Program-made: the position numbers and the translations under genes
Part shown: piece by piece, positions 1 to 11,283 of the stretch
Layout of the letters: each line of letters begins with the position of its first letter
How positions within the stretch are numbered: position 1 is the stretch's first letter
The notes under the pieces: generated by a model
The model's input: the letters and a program-made list of their open reading frames with translations, nothing else
Told to the model about the DNA's origin: nothing
Database searches by the model: none
DNA from: Neckera pumila
Lineage: Eukaryota > Streptophyta > Bryopsida > Hypnales > Neckeraceae
Length of the DNA stretch: 64,000 nucleotides
Direction: 5' to 3'
NCBI GenBank assembly: GCA_963969595.1
Contig: OZ018416.1
Span: 1,566,065-1,630,064, forward strand

Positions 1-12
1 ATTTTCATTGTA

Positions 13-376
13 GGTGTATATTATAGTCCATTACATCATGGTATGAACCAAAAGTATTATATCTAAAATTAGAAAATCAAACAAACCATGGTTATAGGCC
101 CAAAATTCATATTACTATAAAATATTGAAATTTACAATTTTTTCAAATTTCTAGTTGGAGTACACTTGATGAGCTTCATTTCATTAAGTGGACTCGAATT
201 CAAAAATATCATTTTTAAAGCTAAAATTCACATCAAGAGTAAATAGCAAGAAATGGCCAAATTACATTGTAAAGGTGATCTGTAGATTAAGTATCTACTT
301 CTTTAGAAAAGTCAATAATACCATAATGAGGAAATTTGCAATACTATTCATTGAAAATGTATACAATGAACTTCCC
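13..376. repeat. Dispersed repeat R1, copy 1
   Basis: An AT-rich stretch that matches 56731-57100 in the same orientation over most of its length, with scattered substitutions and small indels. Shared landmarks include CAAACCATGG, ATCATTTTTA, AAATTCACATCAAGA and AGAAATGGCCAAA. A 107-aa open frame at 188-511 overlaps it but is not preserved in the other copy, so I do not call a gene. It is probably an old dispersed element of unknown class; the copy may continue left of the window. Confidence 0.6.
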
Positions 377-1717
377 AAAACAAATTGGATGAAAAATCAA
401 TTATTTCTATCCGACAATCTTTGGTGGTTTCATTCAAAAGACATTTTTAATCCAAAATTGGATGAAAAAATATGTTTTTCTATCCTACAATCTTTGGGTG
501 AAGTCATCTAGAGGACATTTTGAATCCACTACAGTACTTCAAGATTAATAATATAGACAATCTTTTTTTTGCGGTATAGCTTCAAGAGCTTATAGAAGGT
601 ATTCAAGTAAATTTGATTTAGCTCAAGAGTTCAAGATGTGCAAGCCCCTCACATTCAATGAAGGCATTTTGAAGGCATGCGGTCTCACTAGGGCAAAAAA
701 ATGAATGAATTTTAGATGAAAAGATATAAATGTAGATGAAAGCAAATGAAAGTTGGATGAGAATCACACTATTTGAAATAATATGAAAATCGTGTAAACT
801 ACATTATATGATGTTATGTAAAATGCTTGAAACTTCCACAATCATAGTGGTGTGTCCACAAATAACAATTCACATTACTATGCATTAGTACTATTGTTGT
901 GCATGCTCTAATTGAATTGATGTTAGTACCAATTTGATATATTATATTCTGTATAAAATTTGGTGATTTTAGTAACCACGTACAATATGTTTTTGGTAAT
1001 TGACAACACATTATTGTTGAAATTTGGCTAAATTATGAAAAATTCCATATTGTTCTTAGATTCATTATTTAATTGAAAAGTTGTCAAATTTTGATAGTAT
1101 TTAGTTGAAACAAGAGCCATACAAGAATTTCAACACTGGAACTTCACTACTAGTTAGTATAGCACCAATATTCCACCAACATCAAAATTTTACCATTGGT
1201 TATAATGGCAACAAAATACCAACACTCAATGTCTCAAGCATTAAAGAAGGATGACCTATTTTAATCCCATTGGACCTTTAGACTTATTGGTATATCTTTA
1301 GAATTATTGGTATATCATAGAATCTTTATGTATTTTGGTCAACTCATTTTTTGGAAATAAAATGAAATAAATGGTGGTCAAACAAAAACATAAAGGTTTT
1401 TATTGTAGACCATAAAAGGTGTTATTCTTGTCTTTTGGTATGCTAATAAGTCTTAGAGAGTCCAATCATGTCTAATATCTAAATTATGAATATTTTCAAG
1501 AATTTACTACCTAAGCTATATGAAATGAATGAAGTTAATCTCATTCATGTTGTAAAAGTGATTTTTGTCTACTTTGCAAAGGTGTGACTAGTAAATTACT
1601 TGATATTTTATACTTTTGTGCAAAGATTTCAAAATACAAAAATTTGTATGAAATGAAAGAATTTTGTATCTAAATTATTGTCAAGAAAAAATTTGTTTTG
1701 CCTATGATGTCTCAAAT

Positions 1718-1954
1718 CATTAGATGACATTTGAGGGCATTGGAAGGCCCTTTTAGGCCCGTTCCCAAACATGGCCTGGTTCTGCAACAGCCGGTACGGG
1801 CTGTAAGAATTTTTTTTTTCCAAATATCATTTTAAGCAATTTTTTTTTTTTCAAAAACGATGTGGCACATCAGCCAGCAATTTTCCTACATTCCCGCAAT
1901 CTAGGAACGTAGGATATCTTGCAGTCTCTTAGAGGCCTTAAATGTCATCTAATG
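1718..1954. mobile_element. MITE family A, copy 1 (237 bp)
   Basis: The ends are inverted repeats starting CATTAGATGACATTT and finishing AAATGTCATCTAATG. The interior matches the copies at 62358-62667 and 17965-20033: a T/A homopolymer-rich core, the box TCATTTTAAGCA, a stretch around GTGGCACATCAGCCAGC, and a CCCGCAATCTAG-like segment. No coding capacity is seen. The short length, inverted termini and multiple copies fit a non-autonomous DNA transposon. The superfamily is uncertain because a target duplication cannot be separated from the palindromic ends. Confidence 0.7.
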
Positions 1955-1975
1955 CATAATTCTTCTCTCCTAAGC

Positions 1976-2150
1976 ATCTCGAACTTCCTATATGATTGAA
2001 TGTCCATTTTTGTTGTACAAAAGTCGTGAATTCATATTGTCTTGCGTACCATTATCACATTGAATCAGTGCAGTAATGGTACACAAGTATGAGTTCACAA
2101 CTTCTATACAACAAAAATGGACATTCAATCATATAGGAGGTTCAAGATGA
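1976..2150. repeat. Large imperfect foldback (hairpin)
   Basis: The left arm (about 1981-2054) and right arm (about 2074-2144) are reverse complements over about 65-70 bases, leaving a loop of about 19 nt. A matched core is CCTATATGATTGAATGTCC with its complement at 2119-2137. A few mismatches and small indels occur. The structure begins about 20 bp after MITE copy A1. It could be a foldback MITE or a young hairpin-RNA locus; the sequence alone does not decide. Confidence 0.75.
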
Positions 2151-2586
2151 GGTTCCTTCCAAGACTATTGATTGAGAAACTCTATTGCAATGATAATCCA
2201 AATGTATCCTTTAAGATTATGGGAAAACAAATGAATCTTTTTTACTTGTCTATTAACTTTATGAGTACAATTCATTTACAAGTTATTGATGTGAGCCATT
2301 CTAATTTTTATTTTAAAGTATAGAGAAAGAATGGAATTTTTTGTCTTGCAAATTAAATTGTCTTGCCAGTTCTTATACAATCCTAATGAAGCATACCAAA
2401 TTTCAATTTCAAAAAAGAAAAATTCTGAATTTTTGAAGTCAATTTTCATGGTTTTATATAATATTTTATTGAAAACAATTGATGATGATTTTTTGGAATT
2501 TAATTGCATAGGTATGTAGTAAACATCCATATGCACATCTTTCATATTCAAAAAAAATCCATTAGATAACAAAAATATAAGCTTTT

Positions 2587-2637
2587 AGTAAGGGCTCAAT
2601 ATTAGTAAGGGCTCAATATTAGTAAGGGCTCAATATG
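2587..2637 (+). repeat. 17-bp tandem repeat, 3 copies
   Basis: Three consecutive copies of AGTAAGGGCTCAATATT; the last one ends in ATG instead of ATT. Confidence 0.9.
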
Positions 2638-2764
2638 AGGCGTCATATGACCAAATTTTGTGAAATAGATATTTCTATGTTTTAACTAGATTTTGTCAAA
2701 GTAATTGTACAATCATGTTCAAATGTACAAAATTAGTAACCACATGAGGGGAAAATAGGAAACT

Positions 2765-3075
2765 CTAATATAATAAGAGATATCTACTTTTGCAACATTT
2801 GGGCATTGTTCCTTCAACATTGAAATCTCTATAGAAAGAATTGTAAGACTTTTTGGGAGATGCTTGTGAAGGGAAAGATGTGCGTAGAAATGTTTCCTAC
2901 ATATATCCACAATCAAACTTCAAAAAATCATAATTAATTATTTTCAATAAAATGTATTATGTAAAACTATGAAAATTTGACTTCAACAATTCACTAAAAA
3001 TTGAATTTTCCTTTTTTGAAATCAAATTTTGGTACACTTGATTGGGATTGTGTAAGGAGCAATGATAATTATCCT
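2765..3075. repeat. Dispersed repeat R2, copy 1
   Basis: Homologous in the same orientation to 22321-22620. Shared strings include GAGATATCTA, TTGAAATCTCTATAGAA, TTTCCTACATA and a terminal ACTTGA(T/C)TGGG segment. There is no open frame of note. Confidence 0.6.
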
Positions 3076-3363
3076 TACCAAAATACACCAATTATACTAT
3101 ACATTGTACAAAAAAATTTAAATGCTTCAAATCGGCAATTTGTAAATGAACTATATCTGTACATTGATTTTTAGAAACAATAGTTTTGAAGTGATTTTCG
3201 AAGGAAGCACACTTTGGATAATTAGGAGTTAAAAATGTATGGCCTCTAAGATAAATATACACAACTCCAACCAAATTAGAATGTATCACTATGTATGTGA
3301 GTCCTACACGTAGGGCTATCAAGTATATAACAATAGTATAAACTATTGATTTTGGATACATAT

Positions 3364-4846
3364 ACCTTAAATACCTTAAATTAGGTTGTTATTTGTTTTG
3401 TTTTGTTTTGTTTGTTTTGTTTGATACACTAAGATCTAAGAAACTGTGAGGTGTCTGGTGGTGTTCTTGGTATCGTTGGAAAGCTTTTGGCAAGGAGAGA
3501 AGCACGAACTTTGTTTTGTAGCGTTTGGACCTACCCTGTGGAAGTTATTGAATTTCAAAGTTTTTATAAGTTGGAAAATTGAATTAAATTATCTATTATT
3601 TTGGAAAAAAAATAACTTTCACTTCGCATGTCCAAATGCCACAAAACAAAGCCCTTACCCTTCTTTGTGCATAGAGCTTTCTATTTGTGTCAACTTCATG
3701 GCGTTTGGACCTACGGTGTGAAAGTTATGGATTTATTAAAATTAAAAAAAGTGAGTTAAATTATCTTTTATTTGGAAAAAATCATAACTTTCACATTACA
3801 TTTCCAAACCCCACAAAACAAAGCTCTTGCATTCTTTTATGCAAAAATCTTTCTATTTATACTAAGAATGCAACTTCTCACATTACAATGTGAAAACTAT
3901 TGAATTTTAAATTTTCAATGAATTGAAAAATTAGAAAACTACTTTTATTTTTATTTTGCTTAAGCAAAGGCACGTTACACACTAGTCTATACCTTGAGCT
4001 AAGGTTGTTTGTTTTGTTTTGTTTGATATATGCTAAGATCTAAGAAATTGTAAGGCCTTCCGTGGCATTTTTAGAACTGCTGGAAAGCTCTTGATAAGGA
4101 AGAGTGCATGGACTTTGTTTCATGATGGCATTTGGACCTACGGTAAAAAAATTATAGATTTTTAAACTCCAAAAAATTGAATAAAATTATCTTTTATTTA
4201 AAACAAAACATAAGTTTTACATTACGTGTCCAAATGCTATGAAATAAAGTCCTTGCGCTCTTCTATATACAGAGCTTTCTATTCATGTCAATTTTGTGGC
4301 ATTTGGACCTATGGTTTGAAAGCCATTGTTTTTTTGTAAATTACAAAAATTGAATAAAATTATCTTTTATTTCGGAAAAAATGTAAGCATGTCCGAAGGC
4401 CACAAAACAAACCCCTTGCACTCCTTCATGCATAGAACTTTCCATTTGTATCACGAATGCAACCTCTCACACTTCAACAAAGCTCTTACATTCCATCTTT
4501 TGTGAATAAAAGATATTAAATTTCAAAAAATTTATTGAAAAATTAAAAATTAAAAATTTACTTTTATTTTTATTTTGACTGTGGCAGTCCATACCTTAAA
4601 ATTAGGCTATTTTTTTTGTTTTATTTGTTGCGATGAGATCTCTAAGACCTTGGGTACCCCGGTTGCGTTCTTGGTTACCATCGAAAAGCCCTTGGCAAGG
4701 AGGGGGTGCACTGGCTTTGTTTTGTGGCGTTTGAATTTACGGTGGGAAAGTTACGTTTTTAAAAAATAATAATAGTTTTAAAATTCAAAAATTACATTTA
4801 CTTTTATTTCATTCTACTGTGGGAACGGCACAGGGCACACTAGTCA
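3364..4846. repeat. Three-unit long tandem repeat with internal inverted repeats
   Basis: Three head-to-tail units at about 3364-3989, 3990-4591 and 4592-4846, the last shortened. Each opens with TACCTTAAAATTAGG-like sequence and a (TTTTG)n run, then a CTAAGATCTAAGA-like box. Units 1 and 3 end in CACACTAGTC. Inside units 1 and 2 a box GCGTTTGGACCTACGGTGTG is followed by its diverged reverse complement (AACTTTCAC..TCCAAA..CCACAAAAC). Gene A begins about 150 bp after the array. Open frames here (for example 3446-3721) are by-products of the repeat. Confidence 0.65.
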
Positions 4847-4994
4847 AAGGGATATTTCCATGAGTGTCTCCCACCACATATTTTTCCCAGTCATGTGCAT
4901 GACGTGTACATTTTGAAAAATTTGATTGCATACATTGGAATAGTGTGCAGGTTTGGGCCCGTGCAATATATCCAGACTTGATATTTTGGGCGAA

Positions 4995-5002
4995 TATATA
5001 AG
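4995..5002 (+). promoter_or_regulatory. Candidate TATA box of gene A
   Basis: TATATAAG lies about 405 bp upstream of the gene A start codon, at the point where AT-rich DNA gives way to the GC-rich leader. Position and sequence suit a plant core promoter with transcription starting near 5030. No equivalent box was seen upstream of paralogue B. Confidence 0.4.
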
Positions 5003-5049
5003 CTTATGTTGGGCATCACTTCCACCTCAACAGATAAAGCTCATCATCG

Positions 5050-5406
5050 CGTGCGACAGAATTAGGGTTAGGCGCCCACGTCTCCCGCCCTTCCCCCCAG
5101 CTGAATATTGTTGTTGCCGACTGTTTTCCATTTCCAACCCAAGCCGGCGTTTTCGCTTTCCCCCGCTCCACCATAGCCACCAGAGCCACGGCGACTCTCA
5201 TGTTTCCCCGTCGTTCCGTCTCCGCTTCCTCGCCCACCCCGCGGCCCATCCCCGCCGTCCCACTGCTTCCCCTGCAAACCCTAAAGCCTCCCCAATTTCT
5301 CACGCGGTAGCATTGCGCGGAGGAGGGAGGGAGGCAGAGAGGCCATTGCGGAGGAGGAGGAGGGGCTGCAGAAGAGAGAGAGGATCACGCGGGGTAGGGC
5401 GCCATC
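5050..5406 (+). other. 5' leader of gene A, homologous to leader of gene B
   Basis: A GC-rich, pyrimidine-rich stretch aligns by eye with the reverse complement of 48024-48345. Shared blocks are AATTAGGGTT, GACTGTTTTCCATT, CTCATGTTTCCCCGTCGTT and GGTAGCATTGCG. Just before the ATG it turns into GAG/GGA-rich sequence. Its preservation in both paralogues indicates that the duplicated unit included transcribed leader and probably some promoter. The exact transcription start is unknown. Confidence 0.55.
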
Positions 5407-8400
5407 ATGAGTGCCACCGGCGGAAGTCGAGGGGGCGGTGCTGCGGGCGTCGAGATTCCGTCCAGCACGAAGAAAGTGGTGCAGGACCTCAAGGAGGTGG
5501 TCGGAAATAGCGAGGAGGAGATCTATGCCATGCTCAAAGAGTGCAACATGGACCCGAATGAGACCGCGCAGCGGCTGCTCAACCAAGGTGAGTTCCGAAT
5601 GCCATGGTGCGCACCATTGTGCTGGATCACTTTGCAACCTAATGCCCTGCTTGAGTGGATGAGTTTGTTTGGAGTGGGGATTTGCGCGACGGGGTATGTC
5701 CTATCGTTTAGAACGAACCCTCGTTCCTGGAAGGCACTCGATGCGGGGCACTCAACTCTTGAGTGAATGTCAAGGTAATGCTGTGGTGTAGTGCTTGGTG
5801 TGCACGGGGAGGTTGCTAGTGTTTCAGAGAACTGTCGGCGCAGCTTTACGGCTGTCTGTGAATATCTTGAGTTTTTGGGAAAGCAAGCTTTGTATGTGCT
5901 GATTCTTTTGTCTTGAGAGCAAGCTTTCGCGCGTTTGCCTGTTGTTCATTGAGGGCCCTAGCGCCGTTTCTAGCCTGGGCGCAGCTGGTGACACAGGGGC
6001 AGCTGTCTGGTCGATTGGTTGGAGCGTTTCAGAAAATTCTAAGTAGCACGACTTAGACATGAAGTAAATGATTTGGGGGGATGAGGTTCATTCCTAGAAG
6101 CTTGACATTGAGGAAGCTGGTGACAGTCATCGAAACGGATTGATTTCCTCGTTCAGTACCTCGAGGTGGCTTTTAGGTTTTAGAGGTTGACGAGGGTTTG
6201 GGGCGCCCTAATCCCGGGTGAAGTTGTCTTCCCTTAAAATATTGTGCCGAGGGTGATTTTTTTCTGAAGTTGAAGAGGCTGTGGGTAGAGTCGTTGACAT
6301 GTGTATTCTCTTTCTTGGTTGATTTTTGCAGGAGGTATTGGAGCCGCACCTTTTCTATCTGCACTGCTATCGTGTTTGTTTGGGACGTTTCTGACTTTTT
6401 TTCTGAGGTTCCTACATTAGGAGGATTAGTGTTGTGAGAAAGAAGCGTTGGGCAAAGGTGGGGGCGAAGTGAGCGAGTGGCGGTGCTAACAGTTGGTTTT
6501 CTTGTGTGTGATGTTGCAGATCCCTTCCTCGAGGTGAAGAGGAAGCGGGACAAGAAGAAAGATGTGAGTAATTTTGGACACGCGAGCTATTTGGTGGTCG
6601 AGACTGAGATCGAGTGTAAAGACTGCAGGACTGAGATTGGATTAAGGGACTGATCGGTATGAGTGGGTGTTGCTGACACGTTACTTATGCTTGGTACCCT
6701 TGCAGAGTGGGGCATTGAAGGAGGCCACAGATGGGAGGGGACGACCTGGGAGCGGGGGCAATTATGGAAGGGGAGGCGGACGTGGTGCCGGGGGACGGGG
6801 AAGTTCGTTGCCTCGTGTCGGTTCGCAGGGTAAGTGTCAGGGATCTGACCAGAAAACACTGGACGTATCCCGCCCGGTCTAAATATGCGTATTGATATAT
6901 CATATTCAACGAAGAGCTGTGAAAACATAGGGTGGAGAGTCCATTCGCAGTAGCTGTTTGCTTTGTCTTTTCGCCCGCCAAGAAAGATGATTTATGAAGC
7001 AGGATGAGTGAGGAGGGCTAATTGGTTCGTAAAGTCGCATGTGCATGTAGTGCTTCGGTCTCTATCGGATACTTGCAAGATGGTTTTTTGGGGGGTATGT
7101 GTGAGCTAGTTGTGCTGAGCCTTTTCTTTGGTGGTTTTGTTTGTTTGCTTCAGAGCATGGTGCCGGGCGAGGTAGATCGTACGGAAGGGAGAATGGCATT
7201 CACCTCAGCGCACGCGGTTCTAGCGCCGTTTCCAACTCAAGCCCTGCCATTGGTGTGGCGAAGTCATCAGCTGCCGCACCAACGTAAGTTTCAGTGTGAA
7301 TTTCTGCAGGATTGGATGTTTCCGAATGTCATATCGTTTAATCGACGTGGCCACCGCTATTGCTGAGATGGGATTCGTTCTGACGTTCCATCGTAGTATT
7401 GCGGGGTCCTCACTGTTCTTCACTACCTTATTTTCCTCCTTCAAGATTCTTAGTGATAGGAAAAGGCAAGGTGCTCTCTTTCCAATTTGTTACTTCCTTA
7501 TGGCAAAGATCCATAAACTGACGCTGCTTCACGATGCGATTTACAGGTCTGTGCCGTCTTCTGCACCTGCTCAACCAGCCGCAGCTCCACAAGCTCAGGA
7601 CCTGAGCTCAGGAAGTGGGAGCTTTTCGGGAGTCGCTAACGGAAGCAGTGGCTACGTCAGGCCTGCACCAGCGCCACAAGGGGCATGGGCGTCTGGGCAC
7701 GGCACAATGGCTGACATTTTGAAAGCACGGGCTGCTCCTCCCCCGACCTTCCAGGCCCCGAGCGCTTCTCCTGCCTTTCCTAGCGCCCAACCCACTGTGA
7801 GCACGTCATATCCAGCGGCAGTGTTGGCTGTACAAACACCTGAAGCGTCGGAGTTTTATTCGTCCAGTACAGATCCTGTGCTTGATTCTTCTGTAGAATC
7901 CCGTGGCGGATGGGCCCAAGGACTAATTGGAACCATCGGTGCAAGTACGTTGAGTGTAGAAGCTAGCTTGGGCTCTGACGCAGAAGCGGCACAAGAGCCA
8001 TCCTTCGAAACAGGTTCTGTGCCAGGACCAGCAGAAACGAGAGATGTGGAGCCGGAGGTCGTCGAGGTGCCTACGCAGAGACTGTCTTCTCCGCCTCCGG
8101 TCTTTTCGCCAGCACCCAGTCAAGAAGTCAATGTGGAAGAAGAAACGGCAAGCGCAGAGGAGGGCCATCAGTCTGGAGGGTTGAGTGCATTGGGCGGCAG
8201 TCATTTCAATGGTCGGCCTTTGTATGCACCCCCGCAACACCCCGTGGGCACACAGAAAGGTAGGGTTTTGTTATGGTTGTGAAGATTTTTATTTATTTTG
8301 TTTATATATTTTTTGGCACACGCTGAACTTCCAACGGTAGAAAAAAGTACAAACACCAAGACCTGGAGGTTGTGAAGTTTGAATGTTTTGGTGTGAAGTG

Positions 8401-10841
8401 GCATTGAAAATGTAGTGAGTATTTGCAAGGCAGTGGTGCACTTCCTGGACTGACTAGTGTTTGGTCTTGGACCGGCAGGCGCACCCGGTGTCAGCTTAGA
8501 GTGGAAGGCGAAAGCTCCAGGACCGATCTCAGCAGGGTTGCCTTCTGGTGGTGGTTCACAGTCTGTTGGGGCCGTGGATCCAACTATGTTGGTTCAAACT
8601 TATCAGGCGTTGAGCCTCCAAGATGACGAACCGGTAATAATACCAACTCATTTTCGAGTGCCAGAAGCAGATCGGTCGCACCTGAGCTTCGGTAGCTTTG
8701 GAACCGACTTCAGTACAGGTTTGGGTACGGGCTTTGGCCTCGAGGAAGTGGAGCAGCCCAAGCACATGGAGCCGATCATGGCAGAGGAGGCCCCTGTGGA
8801 GCATGCTGCTCCTGCCAGGTGAGCTTGTGCAAGTTTGCTGCTAGATCTGTGTTTGCTCATTATGGGTTGTATGGAGGTGTTTCATTCAGGATAAATATAT
8901 ACATATGTCTCCTGGATGTTTCTCGTATGCAAGAGTGGACAATTGGGGGGGTAGCTTTTATGGTGCCTGTGTGCTTATCTAATATCGAAGCAATCACGCG
9001 TGGGGTGCAGTGTGGAAACCCAAGTGGAGATGGGACAGTCATATGGGCATCAACAAGCGTCGACGACGGTGGAGAACATGAGTGGTAGCGTGGAGACGCT
9101 GTCAGTGGCTCACCCGGCTCCAGTGGTTCCAGCACAGGAGCAGCACGGCAAAGCGGATGCCATAGTGCAGCAGAGCCCTGGGTACTTCTTGGGAGCGTCC
9201 AACTACCCGGGTTTTGGGTTGATGCCCCAGATGCCGGGTGGGCAGTACGGGTACGAACAAACCGAGTCTCAGGCGCAGGACGTATCTCGAATTCCGAGCA
9301 TGGTGGTAAGTGTCTGGAGCGTAGGAGTGGCATTGTGGTCCATGGAGTTGCGCTTTTGTGTCGTTGGGCTTTGATATGTGTTTATGTTTTGTGTTTCTGG
9401 GGGACACGGTTCTTCTGAAGGTTATCGGTATGGTAGCGTTCGGGGTTTTCGAGGATGTTTGCTGTGGTTGGAGCGAGAGTGGGTATGCTCCGTGGAATTT
9501 GTGTGATTGGATCTTGAGTGGGTTTGTTCTGACGGAGGATGTTTGTTGCTGCAGCCCACTTATGACCCGACGACCAGTTACTACACATCGACGTTTCGTG
9601 GCGCAGATGCGGATCGTCTTTATCCTCCTTACGTTCCGACGAACACGAGCAGCAAGTACAGCGGCAACATTGGTCTGATGACAGCTCCTTCTCTGCCATC
9701 ATCTCAGGAGGTGAGGGTTGGGTATTGGGCTTGATTGCCTTGACTTTGGGGGTGTGAGGACTGGGATGGCAGTGGTGATGAGGTCGAGCTTGTGTTTTCA
9801 TGCTTGTGTTTGTCATGCAGGTAGTGAGTACGATGATTGTCTCTTCGGGTCCGAGCGCTACCCCCAGTTCTCAGTCGGGCAGCAACGTGCAGAGCGCCCA
9901 GGCGATGCCTCAAGCTCTTCCGATGCATTACACGCAGCCCCATTCAGTGCAGTACGGTGGCAATTACATGGGGTATCAGTACATGCCTCAGAATTATCCT
10001 TATCTGCAGCCTCCATATCCGCACCACATGTACAACTCGAGCAACAGCGCGTACGCTCAGCCCCCCGCGGGGTCCAGCTACCCTCCGTCGGCCGGGTCGT
10101 CGTATCCTAGCGGTGGAGCACCTGCCGTGAAGTTTCCTATGCCTCAGTACAAGCCCGTGGCTGGTGTGGGCAATGCGCCTCATTCGGCCCCGGGGATGGG
10201 GTACGGTGGGTACTCGACGACTCCTTCTGGGTATGCTTCGAATCCTGCGGTGACGACGGGCAACGCATCCGGTTACGAGGACGTGAGCACGTCTCATTAC
10301 AAGGACAGCAACCTATACATTCCCAGCCAGCAGGTACGATGTCGTGGTGATGGTCGAGAGTGGTTGTAGGGCGTGGGGTGATGTGGATTGTGAGGTTGTT
10401 TAGTAGTCCTGTGAGGTGTATGTTTGACGGGTTTGTTGATCGTTGAGGGAGTTGTTGTGTGGATTCCTTTTTGGGGAAGATTGTCTTACAGTGTTGTTGG
10501 TTTTGCATTGTCAGCCTGGAGACAGCTCTGGGGTGTGGATCCAGACGGCGATGCCGCGTGACATGGGCCCTTCCGGAGGCATGCAGACGAGCTCGTACTA
10601 CAACTTGCCGAGCCAGGGTCAGCACAGCGGTTATGCTCACTCACAGCAACCGACGCACGGTCACGCCCACCCGAACGCCGGTTACACGAACTTGTACCAT
10701 CCGTCTCAAGCCGCCCCCGCGGTAAGCCATCAGATGCTTCAACAGCCGCAAGGCATGGGAGGAGCTGGGAACACACAAGCCGGAGGTTACCAGCAGCAAC
10801 CGCAACGGAGCCAGCAGACGTGGAACAACTCGAACTATTAG
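5407..10841 (+). CDS. GBF-interacting protein 1-like (DUF1296/GIP1_N) protein, gene A
   Basis: Ten exons give an uninterrupted 940-aa frame: 5407-5587, 6520-6563, 6706-6829, 7154-7283, 7547-8259, 8479-8818, 9011-9305, 9555-9710, 9821-10333 and 10515-10841, all with GT-AG introns and compatible phases. Residues about 15-75 form the GIP1 N-terminal (DUF1296, UBA-like) domain, ending LLNQDPFLEVKRKRDKKKD. Residues 76-116 are Gly/Arg-rich. MADILKAR (214-221), a TDPVLDSS motif and PTHFRVPEADRSHLSFG (453-469) are hallmarks of plant GIP1-like proteins. The C-terminal 280 residues are rich in Gln, Pro, Tyr and Gly and probably disordered. The founding family member in Arabidopsis interacts with G-box bZIP factors and aids DNA binding; a nuclear co-regulator role here is inferred. 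The ATG follows an AC-rich GCCATC context and is conserved in gene B. Confidence 0.9.
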
Positions 10842-11283
10842 TTTTGGATGGGTTGATATGGATATTTGGAAGAAGTGCCGTGTTTTTGTGGTTTGTTGCA
10901 GTAATTTTATAGAGCACCATCTGAGTGGAGCAGATCGACGTTGTGAGAGTGCATGAAGGCTGTTGCACGTGGGGCTCTTGCTGATTTGGCAGGTTAGGAT
11001 GGGCCATGAGGGGGCCTAAGAAGAGTGTAAATACAAGTTTGACGAAAACGGTAGGATGCGTGCGGTAGGGTTAGTGGCGGCAGAGGCTGACGCATGCAAC
11101 TCGATTATGGACCCCTGCAGGGAGGGACGGTGCGCAAGCTCCATTTTCATGGAAGGCTTGACATGCGGTTGTACCAGTCGAGCTACTCGTTTTGGCAGTT
11201 CTTGGGATGCCTCTGTTTCATTATTTTTAAATGGTAGTGTTAAGTTTGGCTCTTTTTCACCTCGACAACGGTTTCCTCCTGTG
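10842..11283 (+). other. 3' UTR of gene A and downstream limit of the duplication
   Basis: The sequence after the stop codon matches the region beyond the stop of gene B (reverse complement of about 41885-42322). Shared blocks include GCAGTAATTTTATAGAGCAC, GAGCAGATCGACGTTGTGAG and CACCTCGACAACGG. Similarity stops at about 11275 here and about 41885 there. This UTR is more diverged between copies than introns 7-9. Confidence 0.6.

Noticed and set aside
3364..4846. CACACTAGT unit ends considered as CACTA transposon termini
   Set aside because: No opposite TAGTG terminus or 3-bp duplication; the units are tandem rather than inverted.
4953..5510. 185-codon frame over the gene A leader and exon 1
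   Set aside because: Different reading frame from the conserved DUF1296 exon; a by-product of GC-rich leader sequence.
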